Of a DNA stretch of 64,000 nt, positions 13,457-25,007 are shown in pieces. A model generated the notes under the pieces. It saw only the letters and a program-made list of their open reading frames with translations, did not search any database and was not told the DNA's origin. Each line of letters opens with the position of its first letter. Position 1 is the first letter of the stretch. Both the position numbers and the translations under genes were made by a program. This DNA comes from Spirodela intermedia (lineage: Eukaryota; Streptophyta; Magnoliopsida; Alismatales; Araceae), in contig LR746264.1 of the NCBI GenBank assembly GCA_902729315.2, positions 7,099,878-7,163,877 on the forward strand, read 5' to 3'.

Positions 13457-16450
13457 TCAGTAGGTGGGGACAGACGGATCGGCCATCAGAGCATACGCAT
13501 GGATCCCTCCCGCCACGTTGAAGATTCTCTTGAAACCCTGAAAAGGAAGGAAGAGGAAGAGAGCAGACCTCATGAAGCGTCGTCCCATATGAACCCAAGT
13601 GACGAAACCGAGAGAAAATAAAGAATAATCCGAGTAATTCTGTCTCTATCTTCTGTCGCCTTCTAGTTAAGGTCAGCAGCTTCAAGATGGGGAGACTACC
13701 TGCGTCTGCAACCACTGGGCGACTTGCAGCGACCTCACTCCATGGTGACACTACAGTTCATGCATAAAAGACCCATCAGCTATCAGCATAACAGTGTGTC
13801 TGTGTGTGTGTGAAGAGAGAGAGAAACGAGTATATACACAAGCAGTACAGGCGATGGAGGATTTAGACTCACGAGGACATACGTATCCTTCTGCGGATCA
13901 AAATCGTTGGTTATTTCTGATCCCCAAGTTCCGAATTGGCGGAGGGGGAGGACCTTGAAACCTGGGAGGGAAGCTATAGCTCTGCAATATGGAAAGAAAA
14001 AGGGAACCAATAATAACTGGCACAACAGAGATAAATAGAACAAGAACAAGTGGCATTTCCAATGGGAAATAAGAAACCGTAGATGAAAACAGATGGGTAT
14101 ATCAAGTTAGTGCATACACTTCATCTGGTTCTCTAACGTCTATCAACTGTGCTTCTTCAAAGAAATCGGGATCCTCCATTTTGGAATGGAGTTCTTCAGG
14201 CCCAATGTCTCTGAGGAGAGATCCATCCCTGAAATCCAAAAAAAAAAAAAAAAAGGTGGACGTGGGCATTTATGTATAATCATAGATAGGCATGGTCAAT
14301 GCAGGCAGGCACGAGCCCTTGACCTTTCAGAGATCACTTGCACCAGATGCCATCCAAATTTTGTCTTACATCGTACCACTTTATTCGCAGGAGCGCTAAA
14401 TACAACCTCTTCAAACTCTGGCACCTGACAACATTCCGCGAAACAATTCATCAAAAGAGATTGGGGATTAATTCCTTGTTCTCCCCAATAATTCAATGAA
14501 AATACAGCGGTCAGAATTTTGGATCCTTCAAGTATCATCTAGCAACGATCCTGTTGAGTTCATATGTAGGATTGAAGGAGCAATTTGATGCAATAAAAAT
14601 AGGATATCCTTGAAGGATTAAGCTTCCCAAGCATTTCTCTAAGAAGCAAGGATTTAGCGCATGGAATTTCACATCTTCATGTGCTCTGTTCTTCCTATAC
14701 AGACATTTACACCCGTACCAACCCTTGCTAAGGGTCTCGAAGTATTTTATTTGGCACTGTATAAAGTTCCGAAAAACGTCTGCAGATACATGCAAAACGA
14801 GAATCATCAGCATTATATGGTCAGAACTAACCAGGGATCTTCACACGTTGCTTTCTTACGTGCATCTTTGGAACTCTCCAAAGGAAGCAACATTGAAGAA
14901 CAGCGGACTAGAACAGAGTCACAGACCCATAAAGGGTGGAAAAAAATTTAGTGATTACCATATACATGGGTATGTATCACCCCCAACAAATAAGATAGCG
15001 TGCATTAGACAGGAAAAGAAGTCGTAAACGGTTTGACCTTGAATTCCCACCGAAAGGTTAATCTAAGAGATAGGTTCATGAAGACGTAGTTACCATCTGT
15101 CCTCTGCGAACCCAACCGAGCATTCCCCCATTTTCTTTCGATGGACAGATCGAGTATTCAACAGCCAAATCGCTCAAGTCTATCCCTGAGAGAGTCCCCA
15201 ACAGCATTAGGCCAGAAAGAAGACATCTCGTGGTGAGAATGGAAAGTGAAGCAAGCGGAAAAAGAGAGTTTTATTTGACATGGTGACCATTATGCTCATT
15301 AAAACTTCGATTAACTTTGGCTGTAAACACCGACTTTAAGCTCAGATGATTCCCTCTTGATCAAGGGGTGTGCCCAGCAAAGTAAAAAGGAGCCAATTCA
15401 GGTGTCATTTCCTTCAGCTCCATCACCCACTTTATATCTCAGATTTGAGTTATTACACGCATAAAATGGCAGGCAACCAAATACAGGAAGTGGGATTCAG
15501 ATGGAAAAATGTCCACCAGCTGATCCTATTCAAAATGCTGAAGCTGAAGCGCGGTGTTTAGTCATATTAATAACTTACTGGACTGAAGGACGGGGGATTT
15601 GACATCAAAATTTATAATGATACATCAAACAGTCATTATTATCTAGCGCCTGTATATAATGAGTTTTTACTTCTAGTCTAGCAAATAAATGCCTGAATAT
15701 GTTTGAACAGAGCTAGCTCACGGAGCAACATTTTTGACAAATCATGTCTCGGACGTGCTTCAGGCATTCATTTTATGCTGCAGAGAAATCATAGAATCAG
15801 TGATTCGTTCTTTTCTAGATGACATAGGAAGCAGAGAAACCTTCTGCAATCTTCTGCTGAAGCTCGACCAGAAGCTTAACGTCTGCTTCTCCGACGAGCA
15901 GGTGCTGAACCAATCTCTCCTTTCCGTTTCCATCGCTGCTCCCAGCACTGAAGCAAACTGTTCAAATCCAGAAACAGAAGACTATTTACGAGAAGGGAAA
16001 GAAAAAAAAAAATGTAAGAGCGCCAAAAAGATACCCTAATCCCAGGCGATAGAAGGGGCATTGATGAAAAGTAAAAATTCGATGGGACCAATGATACTTT
16101 CATCCGAGTATCGAGCCCCAACCAACGAAATCAAAAGAAGAGGAAGACCGGAAGAAAACCCCAACATTCTCCCGCAACAGAAATAAGTTCCCACCTCTTC
16201 CTCTGGACCGCGAAGGTTGCATCGTAATCGAGATTTGAGCAGTCCGCCCGAAGAGAGGGGAACGGGCGGCGGAAGAATGAGGGATGAACGAAGCGCAGAA
16301 CCGGCGCAGAGAGACGGGCGACACTCGAGTGGACCGGGACGATGAGAGGGCCAGCGATGACAGGAGATGTAGGCGCCTCAGATTATGACAGAAGAAGGGA
16401 GGAGGAGAAGATGAGGAAAGGGCCGGGAGGTGGAACGACGCGCGAAGCAT
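13457..16450 (-). CDS. Chloroplast parvulin (PpiC) plus rhodanese-like domain protein
   Basis: Matches the plant family with an N-terminal peptidyl-prolyl isomerase (PpiC) domain and a C-terminal rhodanese-like domain (At5g19370 type); the substrate is unknown. Exons in coding order: about 16209-16450, 15841-15947, 15094-15185, 14324-14424, 14118-14228, 13873-13981, 13700-13750, 13457-13537, about 297 residues. Seen: Ser/Arg-rich transit-like N-terminus MLRASFHLP; PpiC segments LVQHLLV, LAVEYSICPSKENGGMLGW and PEFEEVVFSAP; then LIDVREPDEV, FGTWGSEI, the rhodanese loop CHHGVRS with its candidate active-site Cys, and the end NVAGGIHAYALMADPSVPTY. The first donor is uncertain: phase favours GTCCAG after 16209, while a better-looking GTGGGA at 16194 is out of phase. 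Runs tandem with the CDPK on the same strand. Confidence 0.88.
14231..14254. repeat. Poly-A run in an intron
   Basis: Adenine homopolymer directly upstream of an exon of the rhodanese gene. On the gene's strand it forms the T-rich tract near a 3' splice site. Confidence 0.6.
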
Positions 16451-17134
16451 AGCTTCACGGTAGGGAGCGCCAATTCTCGCAGCCGACTTCCTTGCAGAGC
16501 TCGTTGCTCTCCTCCGCCTACAGCATCTCTCTCTCTCTCTCTCTCTCTCCCTCTCGTATCCCTGTATTTCTCTACTCAGGCATCTGTAACACGTAATCAA
16601 ATAAATAAGCCCAGGAGAGACAGATTAGGCCCAACGGTCTTTACCCATGAGGTCGAGAGAAACGGGCCGAGCCCGTAACAAACCACTTGATGGACCCTAC
16701 TTGGCCCGGTTGCAACAGAGCTCCAGATCATGTAAAACAGCGCGAGGAACACATTGGCTCCAATCCCCAGTTCACGGGTGGGTTATTTATTTATCTCGTC
16801 CTAGTTTTTTTTTTTTAGTCATGATCCCCAGATATTAAAAAAAAGATAGTAACGCATACACGTCGGACGGAGCTTGGTAGGCAGTATGGGCCGGCCCGTT
16901 AACCAGGCCAGGCCCGCTTGTTCTTTGATTTCTCCCGTGAGGGTTCATCGTGTGGGCCCCCACGTCTGGAGGGCAGCCAGTGAGCAGTCAACTCGGAGGG
17001 ATCGTTCGCGGAGGGGACTGGAGGGACCGGGTCAGCCTTTGGGTGACGTGATTGGCACGCGGATCTTCTCGCGATTGTTTGGTGGACGGGAGATACAGTC
17101 CGCTATCTACTTACTCGCCTCCTTCCAATCCCGA

Positions 17135-17139
<5 letters not shown>

Positions 17140-17175
<36 letters not shown>

Positions 17176-17557
17176 ACTCCCTATACACGACCGCAGCCCC
17201 CCTTCTCTCGTTCGTCTAGAGAGAGAGAGAGGTTGTGGAGATGGCCAACAGAAGGCGTCATACATGATTCATTCAGTGTGTGTGCCATGGAGAGCTACCC
17301 GATAGCAATTGGACAGGTGTTAGACAGCGAAAGACGGTAGCTGGACTGCCCATCTCTCTCTCTCTCTCTCTCTCTCTCGCTATCTCTATTTTTTGTGGAG
17401 CAGCGTGACCTCTGACTCCTACGGGATTTTGAATGGATCTGGGTTTGGCTCATAGGGAGAGTGCTCGGGTGTGGACTGGCAGCCAGGAAGAGAGAGGGAG
17501 AAGAAGCCTCCGTAGATACCGACAGATACAGGAGGCCCTCGGGTTCTCGTCTTAATC

Positions 17558-17592
<35 letters not shown>
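17140..17592. repeat. Three CT/GA microsatellites within 450 bp
   Basis: (CT)n at 17140-17171, (CT)n at 17353-17379 and interrupted (GA)n at 17559-17592. On one transcript the CT and GA tracts could pair as a long imperfect hairpin. They also make the region replication-slippage prone. Confidence 0.8.
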
Positions 17593-18579
17593 TTGTCATC
17601 TTAAATTTGGTCAGTTAGTAAACAAAAGTGAATACTCGCCATCTCGTTAGTCAGAAGGGGATATAAGAACCCATGCGATCACTTGTAGCTCAAATCTGCA
17701 GCGGCCAGCCTCTCCTAGAGTCAACGCCGGGAATTGAGCCATAGACTGAAGGAGGCCGGTTGACTGCCATCAGCTGCTCCATAGCCGGCCTCTCCATATG
17801 CAATAACGAAGTTTGAGATTTTTCAGGCAAGTTGGGCGACTGCACGAGGTGACCTCTGATATTTTTTCACACCACCAGCGTGTTCCTCGTGGACAAGATT
17901 CTTCGGGAAACGAGACATTCCCCCACCAAGAACCCGTGGAACTGTGCTCGAAATGGAACCACTGCGCCGCCCAGGGTTAGCCACGCCATTTTCCGAGACC
18001 CGTGCTCGAACGGTCCGATTCAACAACCACGTGCCATAACTGTTAATTGAATCGACATCTACCATAAGAATCCGAAGCCAAATTATTAGCTGTTTTTCGC
18101 AATTTTTTTACTTTTCTAAGTGGGGTTCTATGATATTAATATATATTTCTAAATGAACCACCATACTGTTTAATTTTTATCTTTTTGTATTCCCCTGTAG
18201 GAGCTGGTTGATTGCCTGCCGTCGATTCGAAGGGCGACCCCACAAATAAGTAGTTAATATTTATTAATATTATTTTCTGATTAAATAATGGGTAATTATA
18301 GTGGCGGACCGCGACAATGGCCTTCATGTTATCGTTTTGTTACGATGGTGTACATTGCTTGGGGAATTCGCAGTTTCCTTTTGCGGTAACGTCCTCCGCC
18401 GGAGCCCCGTACCCATCAACAGTGAGCGGAAGAGATGACGATCGACGACGGCCGCCGATGAGCGGATTCATATGATCGGACGGCTGCCGCGGGGCCGGAA
18501 ACGGCTCCCCCACCTTTAAGACGCAGTTCAGCCACTGAGCCAGACGGGCCGACGTGGCCGATTGATTACGCCATGTGAG

Positions 18580-18818
18580 TGACGTCATACTAGCTGCGAG
18601 AGCATTGCAATCGTCGACACGTGGTAGGTGTTGTAATTCTCGGCGCTGAGGATTTATTATAATTGGTAAAGCTATTTTCTATATAGTAAGGGGAATACAT
18701 GGCAGGGGATACCTGCCGGAGGGCACCCAGCTTTACTGACTCTCATCAGGCCTTCATCAGGCCTTTCGTAACTGGTCGGCTATTTCTTGTCCAAGACCCA
18801 GGCGCTGCAGTCTATATA
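18580..18818 (+). promoter_or_regulatory. VQ gene promoter elements: TGACGTCA, G-box, TATA
   Basis: A perfect TGACGTCA palindrome (18580-18587), the preferred site of TGA-type bZIPs, and a CACGTG G-box (18618-18623) precede a TATA-like sequence CTATATA (about 18812-18818). That sequence is about 90 bp before the VQ start codon. Element identity is seen in the sequence; regulation is inferred. Confidence 0.5.
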
Positions 18819-18907
18819 CTGTATCCGGAGCTCTCCTTCGGGAAACCCTATCGTTGCCCCCTCTCTCTGTTTGTACCTGGAGGGTTCTTCTTCTTCGGTA
18901 CTCGGCA

Positions 18908-19189
18908 ATGGACAAGCTGAGCGTCGTACATCAGGGGGGGCTGAAGCAGGCCAAGGCCAAGAAGAAGCCGATCAAGATCGTGCACATCTCCAACCCCATG
19001 AAGGTGACGACGACCACCTCCGAGTTCAAGGTCCTGGTCCAGGTGCTGACCGGGCAGGACTCCGACATGGCCCTCCTCTCAAAGTTTGCCGAGGCGGACG
19101 GCCCCCACGACCCCGCCGAATCGGCGGCACCGCCGCCGGCGCCCTACTGGCCCCCCCTCTCCGTCGATGACTACATTTCAGATGACTGA
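18908..19189 (+). CDS. VQ-motif protein, SIB1/SIB2-like
   Basis: Small intronless gene of 93 residues. VQ proteins are plant cofactors of WRKY factors; SIB-type members also enter plastids and bind sigma factors. Seen: basic stretch KQAKAKKKPIKI, then HISNPMKV as in SIB proteins, and the VQ core FKVLVQVLTGQDSD (FxxxVQxLTG) at about residues 41-54. A Pro-rich tail follows with PYWPPLSVDDYISDD. The ATG at 18908 was chosen because it begins the conserved region; the frame stays open upstream but through TATA-proximal leader. It is shorter than Arabidopsis SIB1. Coding sequence is GC-rich while flanks are AT-rich. The upstream TGACGTCA site fits salicylate/TGA control, which is inference. Confidence 0.88.
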   Translation: MDKLSVVHQGGLKQAKAKKKPIKIVHISNPMKVTTTTSEFKVLVQVLTGQDSDMALLSKFAEADGPHDPAESAAPPPAPYWPPLSVDDYISDD

Positions 19190-21008
19190 ACCCAGCTCAA
19201 GGAATAGATAGAGATAGGCCCCTCAGGAGCTCCCGAAGACCACGGCTGGGTCTTCATCAGAGGGTGATCTCCGAAGAAAATGGTGGGATGCTGCCGTTCT
19301 TCCTTCGACCTCCCACTGGAAAACCTAGGGAAGATCTACGTTGTTTTTTAAAATTCTGTACGGTCAGAGGGCTAACAACGACCAGTACTCGTTTGAGATC
19401 CAGCGCAGCATTACATCTTTTCACTACAAGGGCGTCCCGGCGTCCGAGTTCCACAGTGATCACGGCTTCGAGATAACAGTTCGTCACATTCCAACTCTGA
19501 GTTTCCTTATCCGTCCGATCCCCTTGGAATAATGTGTTCCGGTACCTCTAAAACCTAGCTTTCGATTTATCTCCCTCGAGTGGAGATTGACCTGGTTCTA
19601 GTAGCAGGTTCCCCAGGGGAACATGGCAAAGACGCCCGATTTAACAGAAACAGTTCTCCCGGAGCGCGTTCAGGTTTTGCTCAGGGCGTCGGTCCTTCCA
19701 CTAGATTTCTCTCAGTGGTTCAAACACATGGATTTCTCCCTTGACGATAAGAACTTGGTGTTGAAGCTTCTGACCTTATTTTTTTCGATGCATCTGCAAA
19801 CGAGAATATAAAGTTTTGCTTTATATCATTTTGAAACAGATGAACAGCATTAGTAGGGAACTCTCTTTTTATACGCTATCATTCTTTTGTTATGAGATTG
19901 GGGCTGAGGAACCGAAGTAGATGGTAATCCTTTGTTGGTGGAGGAGGGTAAGGCTGTTGCCATAAAGCCATTCATCTCACCAGTACATTATAATGTTGAT
20001 TGCCCAACAGCAGGCGTCGTGTGTCTCACTCATTATATCACAGCTTGTTAGGGTTTCATTGTCAATGCTCAGAAAACTGGAAAGGGTCCATGGTGAAAAG
20101 GAAGAAAAATACCCACTCTTTATGTTTTCTCTAAAGCGAAAATGACAGCTTGTTTGCCTCTCCTTCCCTCTCTTTGCCTCTATCAAAACGTCTTCCAAAG
20201 GTTGAAGATCCTCATTTGTGTGAGATATAGAGGTTATTCCATGCGAAGTAGCTTCGAATCTCTTCTTTCATACACTATTTTTTGCCCAAGGTTAAGTTAT
20301 TATTTTGAGAAGAGGAACTTAGTATTGTATTTTTTTATAGTTGATAGCTGCTTTTTTCTTTCGATTTTTTTTCTCTCCATATCGCAAGGCCTTTTTTCCA
20401 TGTAAGTCTCAGGGTTCATTATTTTTTATTTCTGATTACTTCATTTCTTTCTACAATGAGTCCAAGATTGATTGGTTTTTGTTGTGCATTAGCATTTTTG
20501 TTATCAAGAAATATTTATACACGAGTCGAATAGGGGTCACTGCAAACTTTTCAATTGGTATGAGAGATGTTACACTAGTTTAGTAAGACTAAAATTGAAT
20601 GATAACAATTACTAATTTGAAAGTGAAAAATGGATGACAGCCTCCACTATAATGACTTGTATGAACCAATTGAGGGTGACAATAATAAATTTACATTTTT
20701 TTTTGAAAATGTTTGCATTAAATTTAACATGGAATGTACATGCACCATTTGACAATGGTTGGATGATAATGTACTTCACATCTCTTCTGAAAGTAGAATA
20801 TATGAGTTTTGGAAAAAAAATAGTCCTTGATCTTTCACACAGTGACAAATTTTACAGAATAAAAAGGTATCTTTTAATAGAAAATAATGAACTTGAAGTT
20901 CAAGGAAGGCACAAATGTTACACTATAAGTGTAAAAACTCAGAAAATCAATTGTCCACAATGAAGATGATCCTTGAAAACCTATTTCAAGCTCTACTACT
21001 ATTTGGGT

Positions 21009-21111
21009 CTTTTGAGATAACAAGGGGACTTTATTTATTTTTGTAAGTTATCCAACTCTTAATGGTGCTTTTGAGATAACACATTAAATGACTTTTTAAA
21101 GTCATTTAATG
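21009..21111. repeat. 14-bp direct repeat next to a 14-bp perfect palindrome
   Basis: CTTTTGAGATAACA occurs at 21009-21022 and again at 21068-21081. Immediately after the second copy lie perfect inverted arms CATTAAATGACTTT (21082-21095) and its complement (21098-21111) around a TT loop. This looks like a scar or an end of a small element, not a gene. Confidence 0.7.
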
Positions 21112-24100
21112 ACAAAAAAAGATGAAAAAAGTAAATGGGTACAAATGATGAAGATATACTTATTATATAGAGAATAAGGGGATGAGAAAAAATAGACTGA
21201 ATGGTCCCACTAGATACAAGGGAAGATCTATGTTTGTCACCTTTGTGGTAAACCTATAAAAGAAAGTTCAAACTTTTATTAAAGAAATGAAATAAAGTAA
21301 ATAGGTCAAAGAAACATACTTATGAAGAAGTACTATATTTTTCATACACGAGTAAAGAGTCTATGGTTCTTTTATCTTAAAAAGAAGTGTTCTGATAATA
21401 TTATTATTTGCATTGTACAAAGTGAGAGGTTTCCGCTATGTTAATTTGAGTATTATCATCAACTCAAAAATCATAAGAGTTATAGGCATGCTAGACAAAT
21501 GCAGGATATGTAGTGACATTCAAAGATGTTCATTGTGCTCTAAACATGTGACTTATCTGATTTTTGGTATTATTTTAGGTTATACTTTAAAATTATTTTG
21601 AAATTGACGGGGATAACTTTAAAAGGTTCCCAAAAAGCTGCTGCTTTAAAAAATTGATTGAGCCAATTGTCTATAGCCTCAGCCATCAAACTCTAGATTC
21701 ATTCCAGCTAGGCTTTGACCATGTCTCCCAAACAATTTCAGTACATATGGCCCAAAAAGTGGAAGCTCATTGACGGATCATTCATGATCATCATTATTGT
21801 TAGGATGTGACTTGTCGCACCATATACAAGACTAATAAAAACATCTATAAAAATTATATATATATATATAAATTGTAGAGGTCTCTTCTCCAAATTTATA
21901 GCAGAAAAGGCTTTGGACACAAAAGTGAGAAGGAGTTATATCTATTAAAAAAATAAATGTCTTAGTTTTTTAACTAAAATCATCCCCTTCAAGTCATATG
22001 ATTATATTTTTTTCATACGCATCATAGGATTTATTTCAATAAGCCTTTATAAAGAAAGTGTCTTAATCTTGCTTGATGTTTTTTGTCCTTTTGAGGTGGA
22101 CTCTCTTGGCAATAATGAGCATTTTGTTTAATTTTTTGATTATTTATCTAAAAGTTTATATGTTATGTTTACTTGTTGATGTTGAAAGTTGAAGTGCTTG
22201 ATAACTTTCAACACTTTCATGCAATGATAGAAAGATTGAAAAAAGAATAGTTGAAACCTCTCAAAATGACTATGGAGACAATATAATTATAAAATGATGA
22301 AAGACTATCTATAAAGTCATGGCATAAGACATTAAATATATTATTTAGTATCACCTTTTAGAGTTCTTATAACTATTATATTGTCAAATTTACATTGAGC
22401 AGATACCTAAATGCCTACAATATATTATTGTAATCCTTGACATAGTCTGATGTTATTTTAAGACCATTTATAAATTATTTTGTATCTTATTATTTTCAAA
22501 GAGTCAACTCATGAATTGGCAGCTTTGGTAACAATTTTTTTACATTTTATGTGATATTTGGTAATTTTATATTGTTATTGTGTTGTGTGATTACTAATTT
22601 ATTAAAAATACCCTCTATCCAATAACTATTAATGAAGTCCCTTGAGTACTTGGGATTAGTTGCTTGGAAAAAAATTATTCACTTTGCAAAAAGTAAGTAT
22701 ACTCACTTAGCATAGTGATGTTTAGTATGAGTATAAGTGAGTACAAGGTGTACTTAGGCTGACCTAGAGCTAGAATCTAAATAAATATTTTGACAGTAGT
22801 TATGCCTATCTAAGGTATGAATTTTGGAGGAGGTCGATTAAAGCCTTAATATTTAATGGATTGTAGTGACACATGTTCTTAGAACTTAGGTACTACCCTT
22901 AAAGAGTGGAGTAAGTTTATTTTAGCAAGTTATGTCTACTCATTAGTTAGCTCACTTCACTCATAAGTAGAAATCATGTAGAAGTCTGAAAAATATTAAT
23001 TTATCTGTATATTGGTCCCTCTCTCATTAATTTATGATTAACACCTAGTGCACCACATCAGAATTGAGTGCTCGAAAGGACGAATCACCTAGTTGTAGAG
23101 ATAGTTTGCCATATATTGATGATTGCTAAGTTACTAAAATTTTTCCAAGGTGTAAGGCCTTTGCTTGTATGTATCCAAAGAATCCAAAGAAAAAACTTAA
23201 TAATAAAACCATATCATGCATCTTTCTAAGCTATAGAAATTGTAGATTTGGCTGCATATAGTGGGACCTAGAAAAGAAAGATCACCTAAAACATAAATGT
23301 TATACTATACAAGGACTAAAGAGATGCTTCAATGGCTAGGGCAGAAGGGTGATGATGTAAACATGGCTGCCCATATGTTGGTATCTTGTTCATATTAGGA
23401 TAAGCACCCATCTTGTGGCACGTGGATAGCTAGTGTGTAGGCAAGTTAGGCAATATAGTAATGGGAATGGGTCTTAACTCACACTATTCTTGTTCAAAGG
23501 TATGTGGTGGGGACCATAAGGAGAAAAGAGTCGATGTGTCACACATTATGCAAGAAAGAGGATGGTCAAACTTTTAAGTTTCCAATGCTCACTTACATCA
23601 AAGGTAAGCCATGGAAGATGGCGACAACAAATAAGTGATGACATATGCCTCCTGATCATCTTGAGGAACAACTGGGTGAGGGGGGGGGGGGTCTTAATTT
23701 GAGGGGTTTAGTATATCAACAATGAATAGATCATGGTTGATGTATATTTTAGCACATTAATCATAATTTGATGTTCCACATTAAGATACAATGTCCCCTA
23801 ACGTGGGCCTAAATCATTAGATATTTATAACATTATAGATCCTTGCGGAACAAATTCCATTGATAAGTCAAGAAATTACTTTGTAGGCAACTCAATGGTA
23901 GTCACTGTGTTAATATTAAATGGGTAAGGAGGAGGTCTTATACATGATCTTTCTAAGGGCTTTTGGCGTAATGGGTCTTCTCCAACATTGACTTGATAAT
24001 GAAGTGTTGACCAAAAGAATTCGGAATTAATAATTGTGTGGAATGCCTTTTATTGTTCTTGATCAGATCACACGAGTCTTTCAATCTTAAACTCTTATCA

Positions 24101-24418
24101 AGCTAGTAACACATCTCAATTTATATATTTTTAATGGGAATATAATGTAGTATAAAGAGGATCATTTCATGGTTGTTGGGGCAACTTATGCCCAATTATT
24201 ATACACTTTTTTTAACACGTGTAGCATTAATTTCGTCCGTATATATTGAAAACTTATTGCCGCAGTAGGCATGCGATGACGGTTTCTTGTAGACGACAAC
24301 AACTCGTGAAAAGCCCATGTTTTGGACGTTATCATATTTTAACCTTTATCACCGCCCAAAAATGGGCCCGCAGATCTCTCCAACGTGAGAATTAGCCGTC
24401 AGTCCGACTGACAGAATC

Positions 24419-24423
<5 letters not shown>

Positions 24424-24450
<27 letters not shown>
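24424..24450. repeat. (GA)n microsatellite
   Basis: Pure GA repeat about 560 bp upstream of the LRR gene start. Confidence 0.9.
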
Positions 24451-24847
24451 GATAGTTAGTCCGCTGGCTACGTTCCACGTGTATGCTTGATTTGATGGGA
24501 TATTGCACGTGAAGGACGATCTCTCTGCCGTCCTCCAGGGAGAAAAGGCCATAAACCCATGTGAAAGCATGGGATTTTATTGAATGCGATGGGGACTCTA
24601 CTTCCACGTGTTCAGGTCCATACTTGCCCTATGGCCCACTTGTTCACGGATTTGGGCCTCGAATAAGGCCCATTACGTTAAGCCCATACCCGATAGTTTG
24701 GGGGACAGTTTCAAAGACCCGATAAGAATCCGGCGGTGGAAAGCTGGGGCCCCTCTGTTTATAGTGGAGCGGGTGGGGGTGCTGGTTTCGAGGTTTAGTT
24801 CTTTACAGGCTGTGGGGACCTCTTGTGCCTTCGCTTACCTCCCCATT

Positions 24848-24892
24848 CTCTCCCTCTCTCTCTCTCTCTCTCTCGCTCGCTCGCTCGCTCTC
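24848..24892. repeat. (CT)n plus CTCG repeats in LRR gene leader
   Basis: CT repeats change into CGCT repeats about 115-160 bp before the LRR start codon. This is probably 5' UTR or a Y-patch core promoter tract. Confidence 0.8.
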
Positions 24893-25007
24893 GCCAGAGA
24901 TCGATCCTTGTACTCTTGCCGCTCCCTGTTCTTTCGGCTATCGGAGGATCCCTCTCGACCCGGAGGGCGGGAGCGAGAACCCTAGGCGAGGGCATCCAAC
25001 TACCACG

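Larger units (their letters stand above)
16451..18907. promoter_or_regulatory. Divergent intergenic region between rhodanese and VQ genes
   Basis: About 2.5 kb of shared upstream DNA. It holds four CT/GA tracts (16526-16555, 17140-17171, 17353-17379, 17559-17592), a small hairpin with GAGGCCGG arms (17752-17759 and 17785-17792), and the VQ promoter elements listed separately. The open frame at 16874-17305 is largely low complexity and resembles no family I know. I see no microRNA precursor of a conserved family. Confidence 0.55.
19190..25007. other. AT-rich gene-poor block and LRR gene promoter
   Basis: 5.8 kb without a supported gene. 19190-19800 is probably VQ 3' UTR and flank. From about 19.8 to 24.3 kb the DNA is strongly AT-rich, stop-dense in all frames, with poly-A/T runs and a long G run at 23680-23691. 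It is likely decayed mobile or other neutral sequence, though I found no LTRs, terminal repeats or transposase/RT motifs. 24.35-25.0 kb becomes GC-richer, with GA and CT tracts and a TATAG-like element near 24760, and is the LRR gene promoter and leader. Confidence 0.5.

Noticed and set aside
16874-17305. 143-codon open frame in the divergent region
   Set aside because: Much of it is translation of a CT microsatellite (Ser-Leu repeats); no homology recognised.
17752-17792. Hairpin with GAGGCCGG arms as a possible microRNA precursor
   Set aside because: Stem is only 8 bp and no conserved plant miRNA sequence occurs in or near it.
22600-23700. Possible copia or gypsy remnant
   Set aside because: Looked for RT, integrase and protease motifs, LTR ends and a primer-binding site in both strands and found none.
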